A stretch of 64,000 nucleotides of DNA from Thermoanaerobacter sp. A7A (GCF_000445185.1 NZ_AVAF01000171.1:36870-100869), one strand, 5' to 3'; numbered from the stretch's first letter, positions 1 through 8,715 are shown. Translations and numbers: made by a program. The notes: a model not told the origin generated them from the sequence alone.

Positions 1-560
1 AAAACGACATACAAAAATATAAAAATAACGGACAAATTTTCGGAATAGCAGATGTTGCATATGTTAATATGGCGGATAAAAAGCTAATCAACGTGCTCTT
101 TGACTTAAATCCCTTAAGCTTTCTCTATGCTGGCTGGAATACTCCCAGCAACGCAATAGGGACAGTTATATCTGAAATGTCTTTAAAAATGGTCCTTGAC
201 AAAAGCATACTTCCTTCTTACAAAGAAGAAGATGCTATAAAAAGTTTTATAGCTTTTTCCTTTATACGTTATGCGGATGACTTTGCCTATCAAGCTGATG
301 TAAGAAATAAAATGTACAAATGGGCAGAGTCAAACCACATGGCAAAAGATAACATAGACAAAAAAACTGCAGATAAAGAACTTTCAATAAAGATGAAGCC
401 CCTTATTAATACAATAAAGGGAAAATATGTTGGAGAAATAGTAAAGGCGGGAAATAGTTCTGTTGGCATAAAAGATATAGAAGTAAAAGTGAGATACCCT
501 TGGAACAGAATGTTTGAAATAGAAGTTTTACCCAAAATAATATTACAACAGGGTTCGTAA
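1..560 (+). CDS. DUF4127 family protein, C-terminal part (5' end outside window)
   Basis: The reading frame is open from the first bases of the window into the ATG at 69, so this is the 3' part of a longer gene and 69 is not the true start. The visible part carries the LYAGWNTPSNAIGT and RYADDFAYQADVR segments typical of the C-terminus of DUF4127 proteins, a family of roughly 500 residues with no proven function. No signal or membrane segment is visible in this part. It is followed by a separate promoter for the next gene, so it ends its own transcript. The family call comes from motif recollection; function is unknown. Confidence 0.75.
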   Translation, partial: NDIQKYKNNGQIFGIADVAYVNMADKKLINVLFDLNPLSFLYAGWNTPSNAIGTVISEMSLKMVLDKSILPSYKEEDAIKSFIAFSFIRYADDFAYQADVRNKMYKWAESNHMAKDNIDKKTADKELSIKMKPLINTIKGKYVGEIVKAGNSSVGIKDIEVKVRYPWNRMFEIEVLPKIILQQGS

Positions 561-604
561 TGTTAAATTAATATTACAGAAATATTACAAATTGGTAACA
601 TTTA

Positions 605-633
605 TTGACTCATTAAATACCTGATGCTATAAT
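605..633 (+). promoter_or_regulatory. Strong sigma-A promoter of the SLH protein gene
   Basis: TTGACT at 605-610 and TATAAT at 628-633 with a 17-bp spacer. It leaves a leader of about 130 nt before the ATG at 774. The leader contains a hairpin at 698-724 (TTTTGAAAGGCA paired with TGCCTTTCAAAA) and a strong ribosome site, AAGGAGGAGG, at 755-764. Confidence 0.8.
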
Positions 634-773
634 ATAATCAGGTTGTTTATCCAAAACATACTACATGCTCTAAAATGTACTTACATAGGTAAAAAATTTT
701 TGAAAGGCATTATGCCTTTCAAAACAAAAAATATAAAAATTAAAATACAAATACAAGGAGGAGGATTGACTGT

Positions 774-3470
774 ATGAAGAACCTCAAAAAGTTAATAGCA
801 GTGGTTCTCACATTCGCATTGGTGTTCAGTGCGATGGCAGTAGGTTTTGCTGCAACGACACCGTTCACCGATGTGAAAGATGATGCACCTTATGCATCAG
901 CAGTGGCTCGTCTGTATGCTCTAAACATTACAAATGGTAATACAGACGGCACATATGGCGTAGATCAGCCAGTTACAAGAGCCATGATGACTGTTTTCGT
1001 AAACAGATTATCTGGCTACAGAAATTTAGCTGAAATGGCTAAAAATGATGCACCGGCTTTCAAAGATGTTCCAAAGAATTACTGGGCAATTGGTGACATC
1101 AACTTGGCAGCAAAACTTGGCCTTACACATGGTGTAGGCAATGGCATGTTTGCTCCAGAAGAAAAAGTAACATATGCACAAGCTCTTGGCTTCATGCTCA
1201 ATGCCCTTGGCTATAAGAATCTCTCATGGCCATATGGCGTTGTTGCTCAAGCACAAAAACTCGGTCTGACAACGGGTATAAATCGTGGCTTCAATGATGT
1301 GATAAACCGTGGCGATCTTGCAATTATAATGAACAGGGCTTTAGATTGTACTGTTGTAAGTTATGATGCAAACGGGAACATTGTAGTAGATCCTAATACA
1401 GGATTGCCAAAGGGACAAACATTGTTGGCATCAGGTTTAACATATCTTGGATATACCCAAATAACAGGTGTAGTTACAAATGTAACTGCAACACAGGCTA
1501 CAGTGGGTTCAACGACTGTTAATGTTGGTTCTGTTGACTTTAAGTCATTGATAGGACAAAATGTAACGGTTTATGTGAAAAACGGTACTGCACTTATAGC
1601 GGTTCCAACTGGCAATACAATAATCACAACAACACAAATTACTAATAGTACAGTAGCTGGAACAATATACTATGTTGCATCTGATAATACAGTAAAAACG
1701 ATACCTGTAGCAGATAACAATGTAGTGATCTACAATGGCCAAAATATAGGTAAATTATCTGACAGTGTTAATAACAAACCCAATGTGACTACGATAGCAA
1801 ATTCCTCAGCAACCTTAATTGACAATAACAATGATGGCAAGGTTGAATATATCATTGCAACTGGATATGCTGCTCCTGAAAAGATTAGATTTATTGATGC
1901 AACAAATAAGGTAGTATATGCTAATGGCACATACAATTTGGGAGCTGCGAATGTAACTTACACAATTACGAAGAATGGAAAAGCAGCAACATTTGCTGAT
2001 TTAGCAGTTGGAGATGTGATTCAAGTAGCAGCATCACCTGATGGAACGATCTATCAAATACTTGCATCAAGTAACACAGTGACAGGCAAAGTAGTAGAAG
2101 TAAAACCATTAACCAAGACTATTAAATTGGACAATGGCGTAGAATATGGATTTGCAACAGGGGCACAAGTATCTACCAGTTCCTTTACAGCGGGTAATAC
2201 TTACACATTGTATCTTGACAGCAATGGCAAGATATATGATGCGAAGTTGGTAACAGCAACCTATGCTGCTAATTATGCATATGTAGTAAATAAAGGTAAA
2301 GTAACAGATGCATTTGGCAATGCAACATACAAATTCCAAATTGTCAAGCCGGATGGAACCACAGCAGTATATGATTTAGTAGATAATGTAACAGCTTATA
2401 ATGGAACAACTGTATCTACTAATGTTTACAACGATATTTGGTCAGTTACTACAGTACCAGCACCAATCACATATGATGTAAATGCTAATGGTCAGTTTAC
2501 AAATGTATCGCCAGTAACATTGCCTGTTTCTGGCAGTGCTAGTGTAGATCAAACGAACAAGACTCTTACTATTGGAACAACCACTCAGAACCTACCATAC
2601 GGGTATTACGGAGAACCGGGTAAAGTGTATGTAGACAGCAGCGGCAGGGGATTAATTAAGGGTAATATCAACCGCAAAGGAGAGAAAATTTACCATATTC
2701 CTGGAGATCCATGGTATGACAAAACAAAAGCGCAGGTATGGTTTAAAACAGAGGCAGAGGCGCAGGCAGCAGGATTTAGACCGCCGAAAACGAACAAGAC
2801 TCTTACTATTGGAACAACCACATACTATGTAACAGACAGTACAGTAATTTATCAAGTATATAATGGTACTGTAAAACCGATTAAATTTGCTGATATAGGA
2901 ACAGGTAACAAAGCAGTTAAACTTTCCACAACAGGTTCATTCAACCAAGTACAATATCTGCAAGTGAATGATGCAATAGCTCCAATAACAACTGGAACAG
3001 TTGGTGTATACGAAGGATATGCATTAGTTGCTGGCGGATACAAACTTTATGTAAATGTGAGTGGAACAGATACTGCTTATACAGTATTAACTAGTGCACC
3101 ACCTACAACAGCTCCATTTGCATATGGGGATATCATTACCTTTGGTGTAGATTCTAATGGAAATGCAACGAATCCTGCAAAAGTTGATGTAACAACATTA
3201 GTAAATGGTGAAGTATATGCAATTAGCAATACATTCATCAATATTGGAGGAACTGTAAAACCATTAGATCCAGCAGTTAAGATATTTAAACTTGTGAAAG
3301 ATACAAGTGGTAACGTAACGGGTGTGACAACAGCAAGCTTTGGTGAAATAGTGCCGCAACAAACTGGTACTGATGCTAATGGTAATACAATTGTATATGT
3401 ACATGGCTCAAATGTTAATGCATATGTTGATGCTACGAGCGGCAAAGTTACTATAATAGTAATTCAATAA
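774..3470 (+). CDS. S-layer homology (SLH) domain surface protein with inserted foreign domain
   Basis: Secreted cell-surface protein of 898 aa. A signal peptide covers about residues 1-27 (ending in VGFAA). Three SLH repeats follow at about residues 29-85, 90-146 and 150-192 (FTDVKDDAPYASAV, FKDVPKNYWAIGDI, RGDLAIIMN); they normally bind pyruvylated secondary cell-wall polymer. The remainder is Thr/Val/Asn-rich beta-strand repeat sequence, as in S-layer or adhesive proteins, with no catalytic motif. Residues about 604-672 hold a short GLIKGNI...GEKIYH...WYDKT...EAEAQAAGFR domain unlike its surroundings, flanked by a perfect 34-bp direct repeat. Strong promoter, SD and terminator suggest abundant expression. 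It may be a major surface-layer protein, but this is inference. Confidence 0.9.
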   Translation: MKNLKKLIAVVLTFALVFSAMAVGFAATTPFTDVKDDAPYASAVARLYALNITNGNTDGTYGVDQPVTRAMMTVFVNRLSGYRNLAEMAKNDAPAFKDVPKNYWAIGDINLAAKLGLTHGVGNGMFAPEEKVTYAQALGFMLNALGYKNLSWPYGVVAQAQKLGLTTGINRGFNDVINRGDLAIIMNRALDCTVVSYDANGNIVVDPNTGLPKGQTLLASGLTYLGYTQITGVVTNVTATQATVGSTTVNVGSVDFKSLIGQNVTVYVKNGTALIAVPTGNTIITTTQITNSTVAGTIYYVASDNTVKTIPVADNNVVIYNGQNIGKLSDSVNNKPNVTTIANSSATLIDNNNDGKVEYIIATGYAAPEKIRFIDATNKVVYANGTYNLGAANVTYTITKNGKAATFADLAVGDVIQVAASPDGTIYQILASSNTVTGKVVEVKPLTKTIKLDNGVEYGFATGAQVSTSSFTAGNTYTLYLDSNGKIYDAKLVTATYAANYAYVVNKGKVTDAFGNATYKFQIVKPDGTTAVYDLVDNVTAYNGTTVSTNVYNDIWSVTTVPAPITYDVNANGQFTNVSPVTLPVSGSASVDQTNKTLTIGTTTQNLPYGYYGEPGKVYVDSSGRGLIKGNINRKGEKIYHIPGDPWYDKTKAQVWFKTEAEAQAAGFRPPKTNKTLTIGTTTYYVTDSTVIYQVYNGTVKPIKFADIGTGNKAVKLSTTGSFNQVQYLQVNDAIAPITTGTVGVYEGYALVAGGYKLYVNVSGTDTAYTVLTSAPPTTAPFAYGDIITFGVDSNGNATNPAKVDVTTLVNGEVYAISNTFINIGGTVKPLDPAVKIFKLVKDTSGNVTGVTTASFGEIVPQQTGTDANGNTIVYVHGSNVNAYVDATSGKVTIIVIQ
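2551..2821 (+). repeat. 34-bp direct repeats bounding an in-frame domain insertion
   Basis: The same 34 bases (beginning AAACGAACAAG and ending GGAACAACCAC) occur at 2551-2584 and 2788-2821. The offset is 237 bp, exactly 79 codons, so the reading frame is kept. Between them lies a region, richer in G+C by eye, that encodes a domain resembling the small GxIKGNI...GEKIYH domain often found at the end of secreted nucleases (I believe named 'sunset' domain). Deleting one repeat plus the insert rejoins NKTLTIGTTT to YYVTDSTV without disturbing the surface-protein sequence. Confidence 0.85.
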
Positions 3471-3480
3471 TTTAGTCTTT

Positions 3481-3540
3481 AAAGAGTCCTCCTCCTTGGG
3501 GGACTCTTTTATTTTCTCTCAAACAGGCATTGCCTGTTTT
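3481..3540 (+). terminator. Two tandem terminator hairpins after the SLH gene
   Basis: Hairpin 1 pairs AAAGAGTCC at 3481-3489 with GGACTCTTT at 3501-3509, followed by T-rich sequence. Hairpin 2 pairs AAACAGGCA at 3521-3529 with TGCCTGTTT at 3531-3539, followed by ATTTTTTT. Both point the same way as the SLH gene. Confidence 0.85.
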
Positions 3541-3553
3541 ATTTTTTTGCCTA

Positions 3554-3582
3554 TTGACAAAACAAAAATGATAATATTTAAT
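3554..3582 (+). promoter_or_regulatory. Probable promoter of the fructose operon
   Basis: TTGACA at 3554-3559 and TTTAAT at 3577-3582 with a 17-bp spacer, upstream of the DeoR-type regulator. Repeated ATCAAAAT / AAAATCAAT elements at about 3581-3602 just downstream are candidate FruR operator half-sites; that part is conjecture. Confidence 0.55.
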
Positions 3583-3636
3583 CAAAATTAAGCAAAATCA
3601 ATCACATTTGAGCGGGATAATATTGAATGGATGTGA

Positions 3637-4467
3637 ATGAATATGAGTATATCTGATAGGATGTTTGGTGAGGAGAGACGCTTAAAGATTGCAGAAATTA
3701 TAAGCAAGGATAAAAGTATCAGTGTTTCTGAACTGAGTAAACTTTTTAATGTTTCTGAATCAACAATAAGAAGAGATTTACATGTACTGGAGGAAAAGGG
3801 TTTCATACAGAGGACTCACGGTGGTGCAATATTGAATGTTGGCACTCATTATGAGCCTGCATTTTTTGAAAAAGAAGATGTAGAACTTGAGGCAAAAAGG
3901 AAAATAGGTAAAATTGCTGCTTCAATGATAGAAGAAGGAGATTCTATAATTTTAGATGCTGGTACGACTACTCTTGAGATTGCGCGAAATCTTAAGAATA
4001 TGAAACTTACTGTTGTGACAAATTCTCCTCTTATCGCGATAGAGCTTTCAAAATATGAAGATATTGAGCTTATTGTCACAGGTGGTATACAGAGATGGAG
4101 GACTAAGGCTTTAGTTGGTCCTATTGCTGAAATGGTGATAAAGCAGTTTAAAGTTGACAAAGCCTTTATAGGTACAAATGCTATATCTTTTGAGGATGGT
4201 CTTATGACTCCAGACTTAATTGAAGCCAATACAAAAAAAGCGATGTGTGATGTGGCAAGTGAAGTTTATATAGTAGCAGACCACACTAAATTTGGGAAAA
4301 AGTCTTTTGTCAAATTTGCAGATATAAAAGACATTACGGCAATAATAACAGATGATGAGGTTGATTATGAGATAGTGAGAAAATATGAACAGGCAAATAT
4401 AGATATAGTAAGCTTTGGAAAGGATGAAAATAATGATAACAACAGTAACGGCGAATCCAGCAATTGA
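3637..4467 (+). CDS. fruR: DeoR/GlpR-family repressor of the fructose operon
   Basis: Transcription regulator of about 276 aa. The N-terminal helix-turn-helix (about residues 12-65) contains ISVSELSKLFNVSESTIRRDL and the family hallmark RTHGGAI. The C-terminal DeoR sensor domain (about 80-250) is a sugar-phosphate-binding ISOCOT-like fold with the LDAGTTTLEIARNL and VTNS motifs. In related operons the effector is fructose-1-phosphate, the substrate of the next gene product. The start is uncertain: ATGs at 3637, 3643 and 3661 are in frame and none has a good SD; the one at 3661 gives the usual family start, MFGEERR. Its 3' end overlaps fruK by 35 nt, indicating co-translation. Confidence 0.88.
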   Translation: MNMSISDRMFGEERRLKIAEIISKDKSISVSELSKLFNVSESTIRRDLHVLEEKGFIQRTHGGAILNVGTHYEPAFFEKEDVELEAKRKIGKIAASMIEEGDSIILDAGTTTLEIARNLKNMKLTVVTNSPLIAIELSKYEDIELIVTGGIQRWRTKALVGPIAEMVIKQFKVDKAFIGTNAISFEDGLMTPDLIEANTKKAMCDVASEVYIVADHTKFGKKSFVKFADIKDITAIITDDEVDYEIVRKYEQANIDIVSFGKDENNDNNSNGESSN

Positions 4468-5362
4468 CAGGACAATAATTGTTGAGGATTTGAAACTTGG
4501 TTATGTAAATAGGGTAATTCGAACAAGAGTAGATGCTGGGGGAAAAGGTATAAATGTCGCCAAAAACCTTAAAAATTTTGGAGATGATGTTATTGCTCTT
4601 GGCTTTATAGGACCGAATGCTAAATATATAATCGATTGTTTAGAAGATGAAGGCATAAAAACTGACTTTGTGAAAATAAAAAATGAGACGAGGACAAATA
4701 TAAAGATTTCTGATATTTCAAGGATGGAAGTTACTGATTTGAATGAATATGGCCCTTATGTAAGCGAAGAAGAAATGGAGCTACTTAAAAAAAGTATATT
4801 TAAATATGCTGAAGAGTCAAAGGTGCTTGTGCTTTCTGGAAGTTTACCACAAGGAGTGCCAAAGACTTTTTACAAAGATATAATTAGAGAAAAAAGCGGT
4901 GATTTAAAAATAATTCTCGATGCTGACAAAGAAGCGCTTTTATACGGCATAGAAGAAAAGCCTTACATGATAAAACCTAATGTGCAGGAGTTAGAAGATG
5001 TAGTAGGCAAAAAGCTTGAAAGTTTAGAAGAGGTTATTGAAGAAGGAAAAAAGCTGAAGGATTCAGGCATAGAAATAGTTGCAATTTCTATGGGAGGCCG
5101 TGGCAGTGTTGTGATAACAAAAGAAGGAATATACAGGGTAATGCCTGTAAAAGTTGAAGTAAAAGGGACAGTTGGAGCAGGAGATGCCTTTGTTGCAGGC
5201 TTTGCCCATGGAATATATAAAGGACTTCCCATTGAGGAGACAATAAAAATAGCAGCAGCTTTATCTACCTCAGTTGTCATGAAAGAAGGCACAAGAGCAG
5301 GTACTCTTGAGGAGGTAAATATATTAAAGGATAAGATTGAAATAGAAAGGATTAAAAGGTGA
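4433..5362 (+). CDS. fruK: 1-phosphofructokinase
   Basis: PfkB/ribokinase-family kinase, about 309 aa, converting fructose-1-phosphate to fructose-1,6-bisphosphate in the cytoplasm. The start chosen is ATG 4433 (MITTVTANPAIDRT), 9 nt after GGAAAGG at 4417-4423. A TTG at 4415 is in frame but lies at the SD itself. The N-terminal substrate motif (AGGKGINVAKNL) and the C-terminal PfkB signature GTVGAGDAFVAGF, with catalytic Asp, are both present. The gene overlaps fruR and its TGA overlaps the ATG of the EIIA gene, so the operon is translationally coupled. Confidence 0.93.
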   Translation: MITTVTANPAIDRTIIVEDLKLGYVNRVIRTRVDAGGKGINVAKNLKNFGDDVIALGFIGPNAKYIIDCLEDEGIKTDFVKIKNETRTNIKISDISRMEVTDLNEYGPYVSEEEMELLKKSIFKYAEESKVLVLSGSLPQGVPKTFYKDIIREKSGDLKIILDADKEALLYGIEEKPYMIKPNVQELEDVVGKKLESLEEVIEEGKKLKDSGIEIVAISMGGRGSVVITKEGIYRVMPVKVEVKGTVGAGDAFVAGFAHGIYKGLPIEETIKIAAALSTSVVMKEGTRAGTLEEVNILKDKIEIERIKR

Positions 5363-5814
5363 TGGAAATGGAAATAAAAGATGTATTGAACGAAAAAATG
5401 ATGGTTTTTGACCTAAAGGCAAAGGACAAAAATGGAGTGTTGGAAGAGTTAGTAAGTGTTTTAAAAGAAAATGGAGTTGTAGATGATGAAGAAGGCTTTT
5501 TAGAAGTGGTGAAAAAAAGAGAAGAGGAGTTTTCTACAGGTATAGGTTATGGGGTTGCAATACCTCATGGCAAAAGCAGTCTTGTGAAAAAGCCAGCAAT
5601 AGTATTTGGTAAGTCTTGCCAAGGAATAGACTATAACTCAATGGATGGCAAACCTGCCCATTTATTTTTCTTAATTGCTGTGCCAGACAACTCTGATGAG
5701 TTACATCTTAAAGTTTTGGCTGAGCTTTCAAGGTCTTTAATGCATAAGGAGGTGAGAGAAGAGTTAGAAAAAGCTTTGACACCTGAGGAAGTCATAAACG
5801 CTTTTAATAAGTAA
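5362..5814 (+). CDS. PTS fructose transporter subunit IIA
   Basis: Phosphocarrier of the fructose phosphotransferase system, about 150 aa, EIIA-2 (Fru/mannitol) family. The phosphorylation-site His lies in GVAIPHGKS, near residue 69. It passes phosphate from HPr to the EIIB domain of the next protein. The TGATG at 5360-5364 couples it to fruK; an alternative ATG at 5368 lies at better distance from AAAGGTG and would shorten it by two residues. Separate EIIA and EIIBC polypeptides differ from the fused FruA of many bacteria. Confidence 0.92.
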   Translation: MEMEIKDVLNEKMMVFDLKAKDKNGVLEELVSVLKENGVVDDEEGFLEVVKKREEEFSTGIGYGVAIPHGKSSLVKKPAIVFGKSCQGIDYNSMDGKPAHLFFLIAVPDNSDELHLKVLAELSRSLMHKEVREELEKALTPEEVINAFNK

Positions 5815-5837
5815 ATTTTTAAGAGAGGGGATTAATT

Positions 5838-7196
5838 ATGAAAAAGGTAGTTGCTGTTACAGCCTGCCCTACAGGTATTGCTCATACCTATATGGCGGCG
5901 GAAAATCTTCAGATGGCAGCCAAAGAAATGGGAGTAGACATAAAGGTAGAGACTCAAGGGTCAATAGGTGCAGAAAACCAGCTTACTGAAGAAGATATAA
6001 AAGCTGCTGATGCTGTCATAATAGCAGCTGCGACAAAAGTTGATAAATCAAGATTTGCCGGTAAACCTGTACTTGAGGTACCAGTTGAAGATGCTATAAA
6101 GGATGCAAAAGGACTTATTGAAAAGGCTCTTAAGATGGAAAAGCCAAAAGATTATGTAGAAAAGGTAGAAGAAATTCATAAAGAAAGGTCAGCGCAAAGG
6201 ACAGGTGCCTACAAACACCTTATGACAGGTGTTTCCTACATGATACCTTTTGTAGTTGCAGGTGGTATTTTAATTGCACTTTCCTTTTTCTGGGGATATA
6301 AAGCCTTTGAGGTAGAAGGAACTCTTCCTTGGGCTTTGATGAAAATTGGCGGTGGTTCAGCTTTTGCATTGATGGTGCCGATTTTGTCTGGCTATATAGC
6401 ATTTTCTATTGCAGATAGGCCTGGTCTTGTTCCCGGTATGGTAGGCGGTATGCTGGCAGTATCCACTGGGGCAGGATTTTTAGGCGGTATCATTTCAGGA
6501 TTTTTGGCAGGATATACGATAGTTTATCTGAAAAGGTTAATAAAGCTTCCTAAAACATTAGAAGGTTTAATGCCAATACTCATATTGCCGGTATTATCGA
6601 CTTTAATAGTAGGACTTTTAATGATATATGTAATTGGTTCTCCAATGAAAGCCATAATGACATCTTTGACTGCCTGGCTTACTGGGATGAGTTCTACAAA
6701 TGCAGTGATTTTTGGAGCAATATTGGGACTTATGATGGCTTTTGATATGGGTGGTCCTGTAAACAAGACAGCTTATACTTTTGCAACAGGTCTTTTAGCA
6801 TCAAATGTTTTTGCTCCAATGGCAGCGGTCATGGCAGCAGGCATGACACCTCCTCTTGGACTTGCACTTGCAACTGTTCTTTTCAAGAATAGATTTACAA
6901 AGGAAGAGATAGAAGCAGGTAAGGCTGCATGGGTTTTAGGGGCCTCCTTTATAACAGAAGGTGCTATACCATTTGCAGCAGCAGATCCCTTCAGGGTAAT
7001 ACCTTCTATAATGGTGGGCTCTGCTGTGACAGCCGCTCTTTCAATGCTTTTCCACATTGAACTTCGAGCTCCTCATGGGGGAATATTTGTAATACCGATA
7101 GCTGTGTCAAATCCTCTTCTTTACATTGGAGTAATAGCAGTTGGTACAGTAGTTACTGCTCTTATGATAGCAGTGCTTAAAAAGAAAATTGACTAA
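5838..7196 (+). CDS. fruA: PTS fructose transporter subunit IIBC
   Basis: Membrane permease of the fructose PTS, 452 aa, which imports fructose as fructose-1-phosphate. The EIIB domain (about 1-100) begins with the phosphocysteine loop [16 protein letters not shown] (Cys10). After a linker, the EIIC domain (about 120-450) has many hydrophobic spans and the conserved GGPVNKTAY and [13 protein letters not shown] motifs. The SD is GAGAGGGG, 8 nt before ATG. It is last in the fruR-fruK-EIIA-EIIBC operon and is followed by a terminator. Confidence 0.93.
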   Translation: MKKVVAVTACPTGIAHTYMAAENLQMAAKEMGVDIKVETQGSIGAENQLTEEDIKAADAVIIAAATKVDKSRFAGKPVLEVPVEDAIKDAKGLIEKALKMEKPKDYVEKVEEIHKERSAQRTGAYKHLMTGVSYMIPFVVAGGILIALSFFWGYKAFEVEGTLPWALMKIGGGSAFALMVPILSGYIAFSIADRPGLVPGMVGGMLAVSTGAGFLGGIISGFLAGYTIVYLKRLIKLPKTLEGLMPILILPVLSTLIVGLLMIYVIGSPMKAIMTSLTAWLTGMSSTNAVIFGAILGLMMAFDMGGPVNKTAYTFATGLLASNVFAPMAAVMAAGMTPPLGLALATVLFKNRFTKEEIEAGKAAWVLGASFITEGAIPFAAADPFRVIPSIMVGSAVTAALSMLFHIELRAPHGGIFVIPIAVSNPLLYIGVIAVGTVVTALMIAVLKKKID

Positions 7197-7232
7197 AAAA
7201 TTGGGGTAAGCAAGAGCTTGCCCCTAATTTTT
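7194..7232 (+). terminator. Terminator of the fructose operon
   Basis: GGGGTAAGC pairs with GCTTGCCCC (one G-T pair) around an AAGA loop at 7203-7224, followed by TAATTTTTTA. Confidence 0.85.
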
Positions 7233-7292
7233 TATTTGCATACAGTTTAGGTATAAATGAGAACTTTAATTATTTCTAGATGACAGTGTAAG

Positions 7293-7391
7293 GATGCGAT
7301 ATTGCTACGAGAAGCATTAGCAAGATATAAAGGTGAAGAGCTTAGAGAGAAAGAAAGTGAAGCTTGGTCAAGTGCGGTGATGGAAAAATAG
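7293..7391 (+). pseudogene. Short remnant of an unidentified coding sequence
   Basis: An open frame of about 30 codons ends at TAG 7391 and encodes a charged, helical peptide (EALARYKGEELREKESEAW). It is preceded by an in-frame stop and has no clear start or SD. It reads like the C-terminal tail of a lost gene beside the toxin-antitoxin pair. The family is not recognised. Confidence 0.3.
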
Positions 7392-7397
7392 GAATAC

Positions 7398-7841
7398 TCA
7401 AAAGTCATTGCCTAAGGAAAATGGATTTTGTACTTTTACTTTGCTAAAATACTGGCCTGAATTTAAATCTTCGCTCCATATTATATTACAATCCAGGTTT
7501 ATTGCACTAACGATTATAAGCGAATCCCAGAAAGAAATCATGTAGCGTTGTGAAACTTTAATTGCGTCAAGTATATCTTCAAAATCTATTATATTTAGTT
7601 TCCAACTCTTAAAAGCTGAAATAATTTCTGCTGCTTCAGCTGGAATCAAAGGTTTTTTTACTTTTCTTGTAATTGTTACATAAAATTCTTGAAGCACTTG
7701 TGTGCTTAAGCATCCATTTCTTTCATACCATAATTCTTTTAGTAGTTCTTTTGCAATTTCATGTTTTTTACCAGCAGATACATCATGAGCGTAAACTAAA
7801 ATATTTGTATCAATGAACTGCAAATTTCTATTATCTTTCAT
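7398..7841 (-). CDS. PIN-domain ribonuclease toxin (VapC-like)
   Basis: Putative toxin of a type II toxin-antitoxin pair, 147 aa, one PIN domain. The acidic metal-binding residues are visible: Asp11 in FIDTNILVYAHD, Glu52 in LQEFYVT, Asp106 in SFWDSLII and Asp125 in SEDLNSG. PIN toxins cleave RNA using divalent metal. The gene overlaps the upstream antitoxin gene by 11 nt, the usual antitoxin-first arrangement. No inactivating change is seen; activity is inferred. Confidence 0.85.
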   Translation of the reverse strand: MKDNRNLQFIDTNILVYAHDVSAGKKHEIAKELLKELWYERNGCLSTQVLQEFYVTITRKVKKPLIPAEAAEIISAFKSWKLNIIDFEDILDAIKVSQRYMISFWDSLIIVSAINLDCNIIWSEDLNSGQYFSKVKVQNPFSLGNDF

Positions 7842-8094
7842 ATAAATCTTCTCTCCTCCAGGTAACTTTTCCCTCTGTACCTAAATCAAAACCTTTTTCT
7901 AATATTTTTATATGATATAATCTAGCATTTTCATAGGAGTCTTCTTTTTTTACTATTTCTTCTAGCGTGTCTGTTAAAAGCCTAGATACAGATGTATTTT
8001 TATCTATAGCTATATGTTTTATCCTTTGTAATAAATTTTTAGGTAAAGACAATGTGATGTTCTGTGTTTCTATTTTTTGCCTTTCTCTATTCAT
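7831..8094 (-). CDS. Ribbon-helix-helix antitoxin
   Basis: Small DNA-binding antitoxin, 87 aa. The longer upstream frame to 8238 is rejected because a consensus SD (GGAGGTG) lies 6 nt before the ATG at 8094. The N-terminal segment, ITLSLPKNLLQRIKHIAIDKNTSVSRLLTDTL, has the alternating beta-strand then two-helix pattern of RHH/CopG repressors; the acidic C-terminus probably wraps the toxin. Such pairs autorepress, and an ACAC/GTGT inverted repeat lies between the -35 and -10 of its promoter. Confidence 0.82.
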   Translation of the reverse strand: MNRERQKIETQNITLSLPKNLLQRIKHIAIDKNTSVSRLLTDTLEEIVKKEDSYENARLYHIKILEKGFDLGTEGKVTWRREDLYER

Positions 8095-8115
8095 AATATC
8101 ACCTCCACGTAATTT

Positions 8116-8144
8116 AGTATAACACATTTTTACGTGTAAATCAA
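8116..8144 (-). promoter_or_regulatory. Promoter of the toxin-antitoxin operon
   Basis: On the minus strand TTGATT (8144-8139), a 17-bp spacer and TATACT (8121-8116). The spacer begins TACAC and ends GTGT, a possible RHH operator. Confidence 0.65.
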
Positions 8145-8247
8145 TTGTTATGTTAACAAATGCATAGATATAAGCCAAGGAAAATTTATATGGTAAAGAA
8201 CGTATAGGTACAATTATAGAGAATGACAAAGAAAGCAAATAGAAATA

Positions 8248-8279
8248 AAGAAATTGGGTAAAAACTTACCCAATTTCTT
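8248..8279 (-). terminator. Terminator of hsp20
   Basis: AAGAAATTGGGTAA (8248-8261) pairs perfectly with TTACCCAATTTCTT (8266-8279) around a 4-nt loop. It overlaps the hsp20 stop codon and is followed on the minus strand by TATTTCTATTT. The T-rich flanks could let it work in both directions. Confidence 0.85.
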
Positions 8280-8715
8280 ATTCTATATCTATTTTTCTTC
8301 CCTTTGGCTTACTTGGATGTAATTTTGGCATTGTGATTTTGAGGATGCCATTTTCAAATTTAGCAGTGGTTCTTTCAGGGTCTACTTCTGCTGGTAGTTC
8401 TATTCTTCTGGCAAAACTTCCGTAATATCTTTCTCTCATGTAATAATTTTTATCTTCTCTTTCTTCGTCTACTGTGGTTTGCCCTTTTATTTCCAGTATA
8501 TTGTCATAAACATTTATTTCAATGTCTTTTTTGTCAACACCAGGCAGTTCAGCAGTTGCGACTATTTCTGTTTCAGATTCGGTGATGTCTACTCTTGGTC
8601 GAGAAAATAGACCTGAAAAAGATGGAAAGTTAACGTCTAAAATACTTGGCAAATTTTTGAGATTGATGTCAAATGGCCAATCCCACCAATCACGTCCTCG
8701 CCTCATAAGGCTCAT
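8278..8715 (-). CDS. Hsp20/alpha-crystallin small heat-shock protein
   Basis: ATP-independent chaperone of 145 aa that holds unfolding proteins. The alpha-crystallin domain (about residues 38-135) includes PRVDITESETEIVATAELPG, the AELPGVDKKDIEI segment and the C-terminal FENGILKITMPK. The tail ends in GRKIDIE. Length is normal. A good SD (GGAGGTGA) precedes the ATG. It is monocistronic, with its own promoter and terminator. Confidence 0.93.
   Translation of the reverse strand: MSLMRRGRDWWDWPFDINLKNLPSILDVNFPSFSGLFSRPRVDITESETEIVATAELPGVDKKDIEINVYDNILEIKGQTTVDEEREDKNYYMRERYYGSFARRIELPAEVDPERTTAKFENGILKITMPKLHPSKPKGRKIDIE

Noticed and set aside
2551..2821. Insertion sequence within the SLH gene
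   Set aside because: The 237-bp unit has no transposase, and no terminal inverted repeats were found. The frame is kept and the insert encodes a known type of protein domain, so it is described as a domain insertion.
3077..3445. 122-codon minus-strand ORF opposite the SLH protein
   Set aside because: It is a shadow of the repetitive, Thr/Val-rich SLH gene; no SD, no recognisable domain, and the plus-strand gene is certain.
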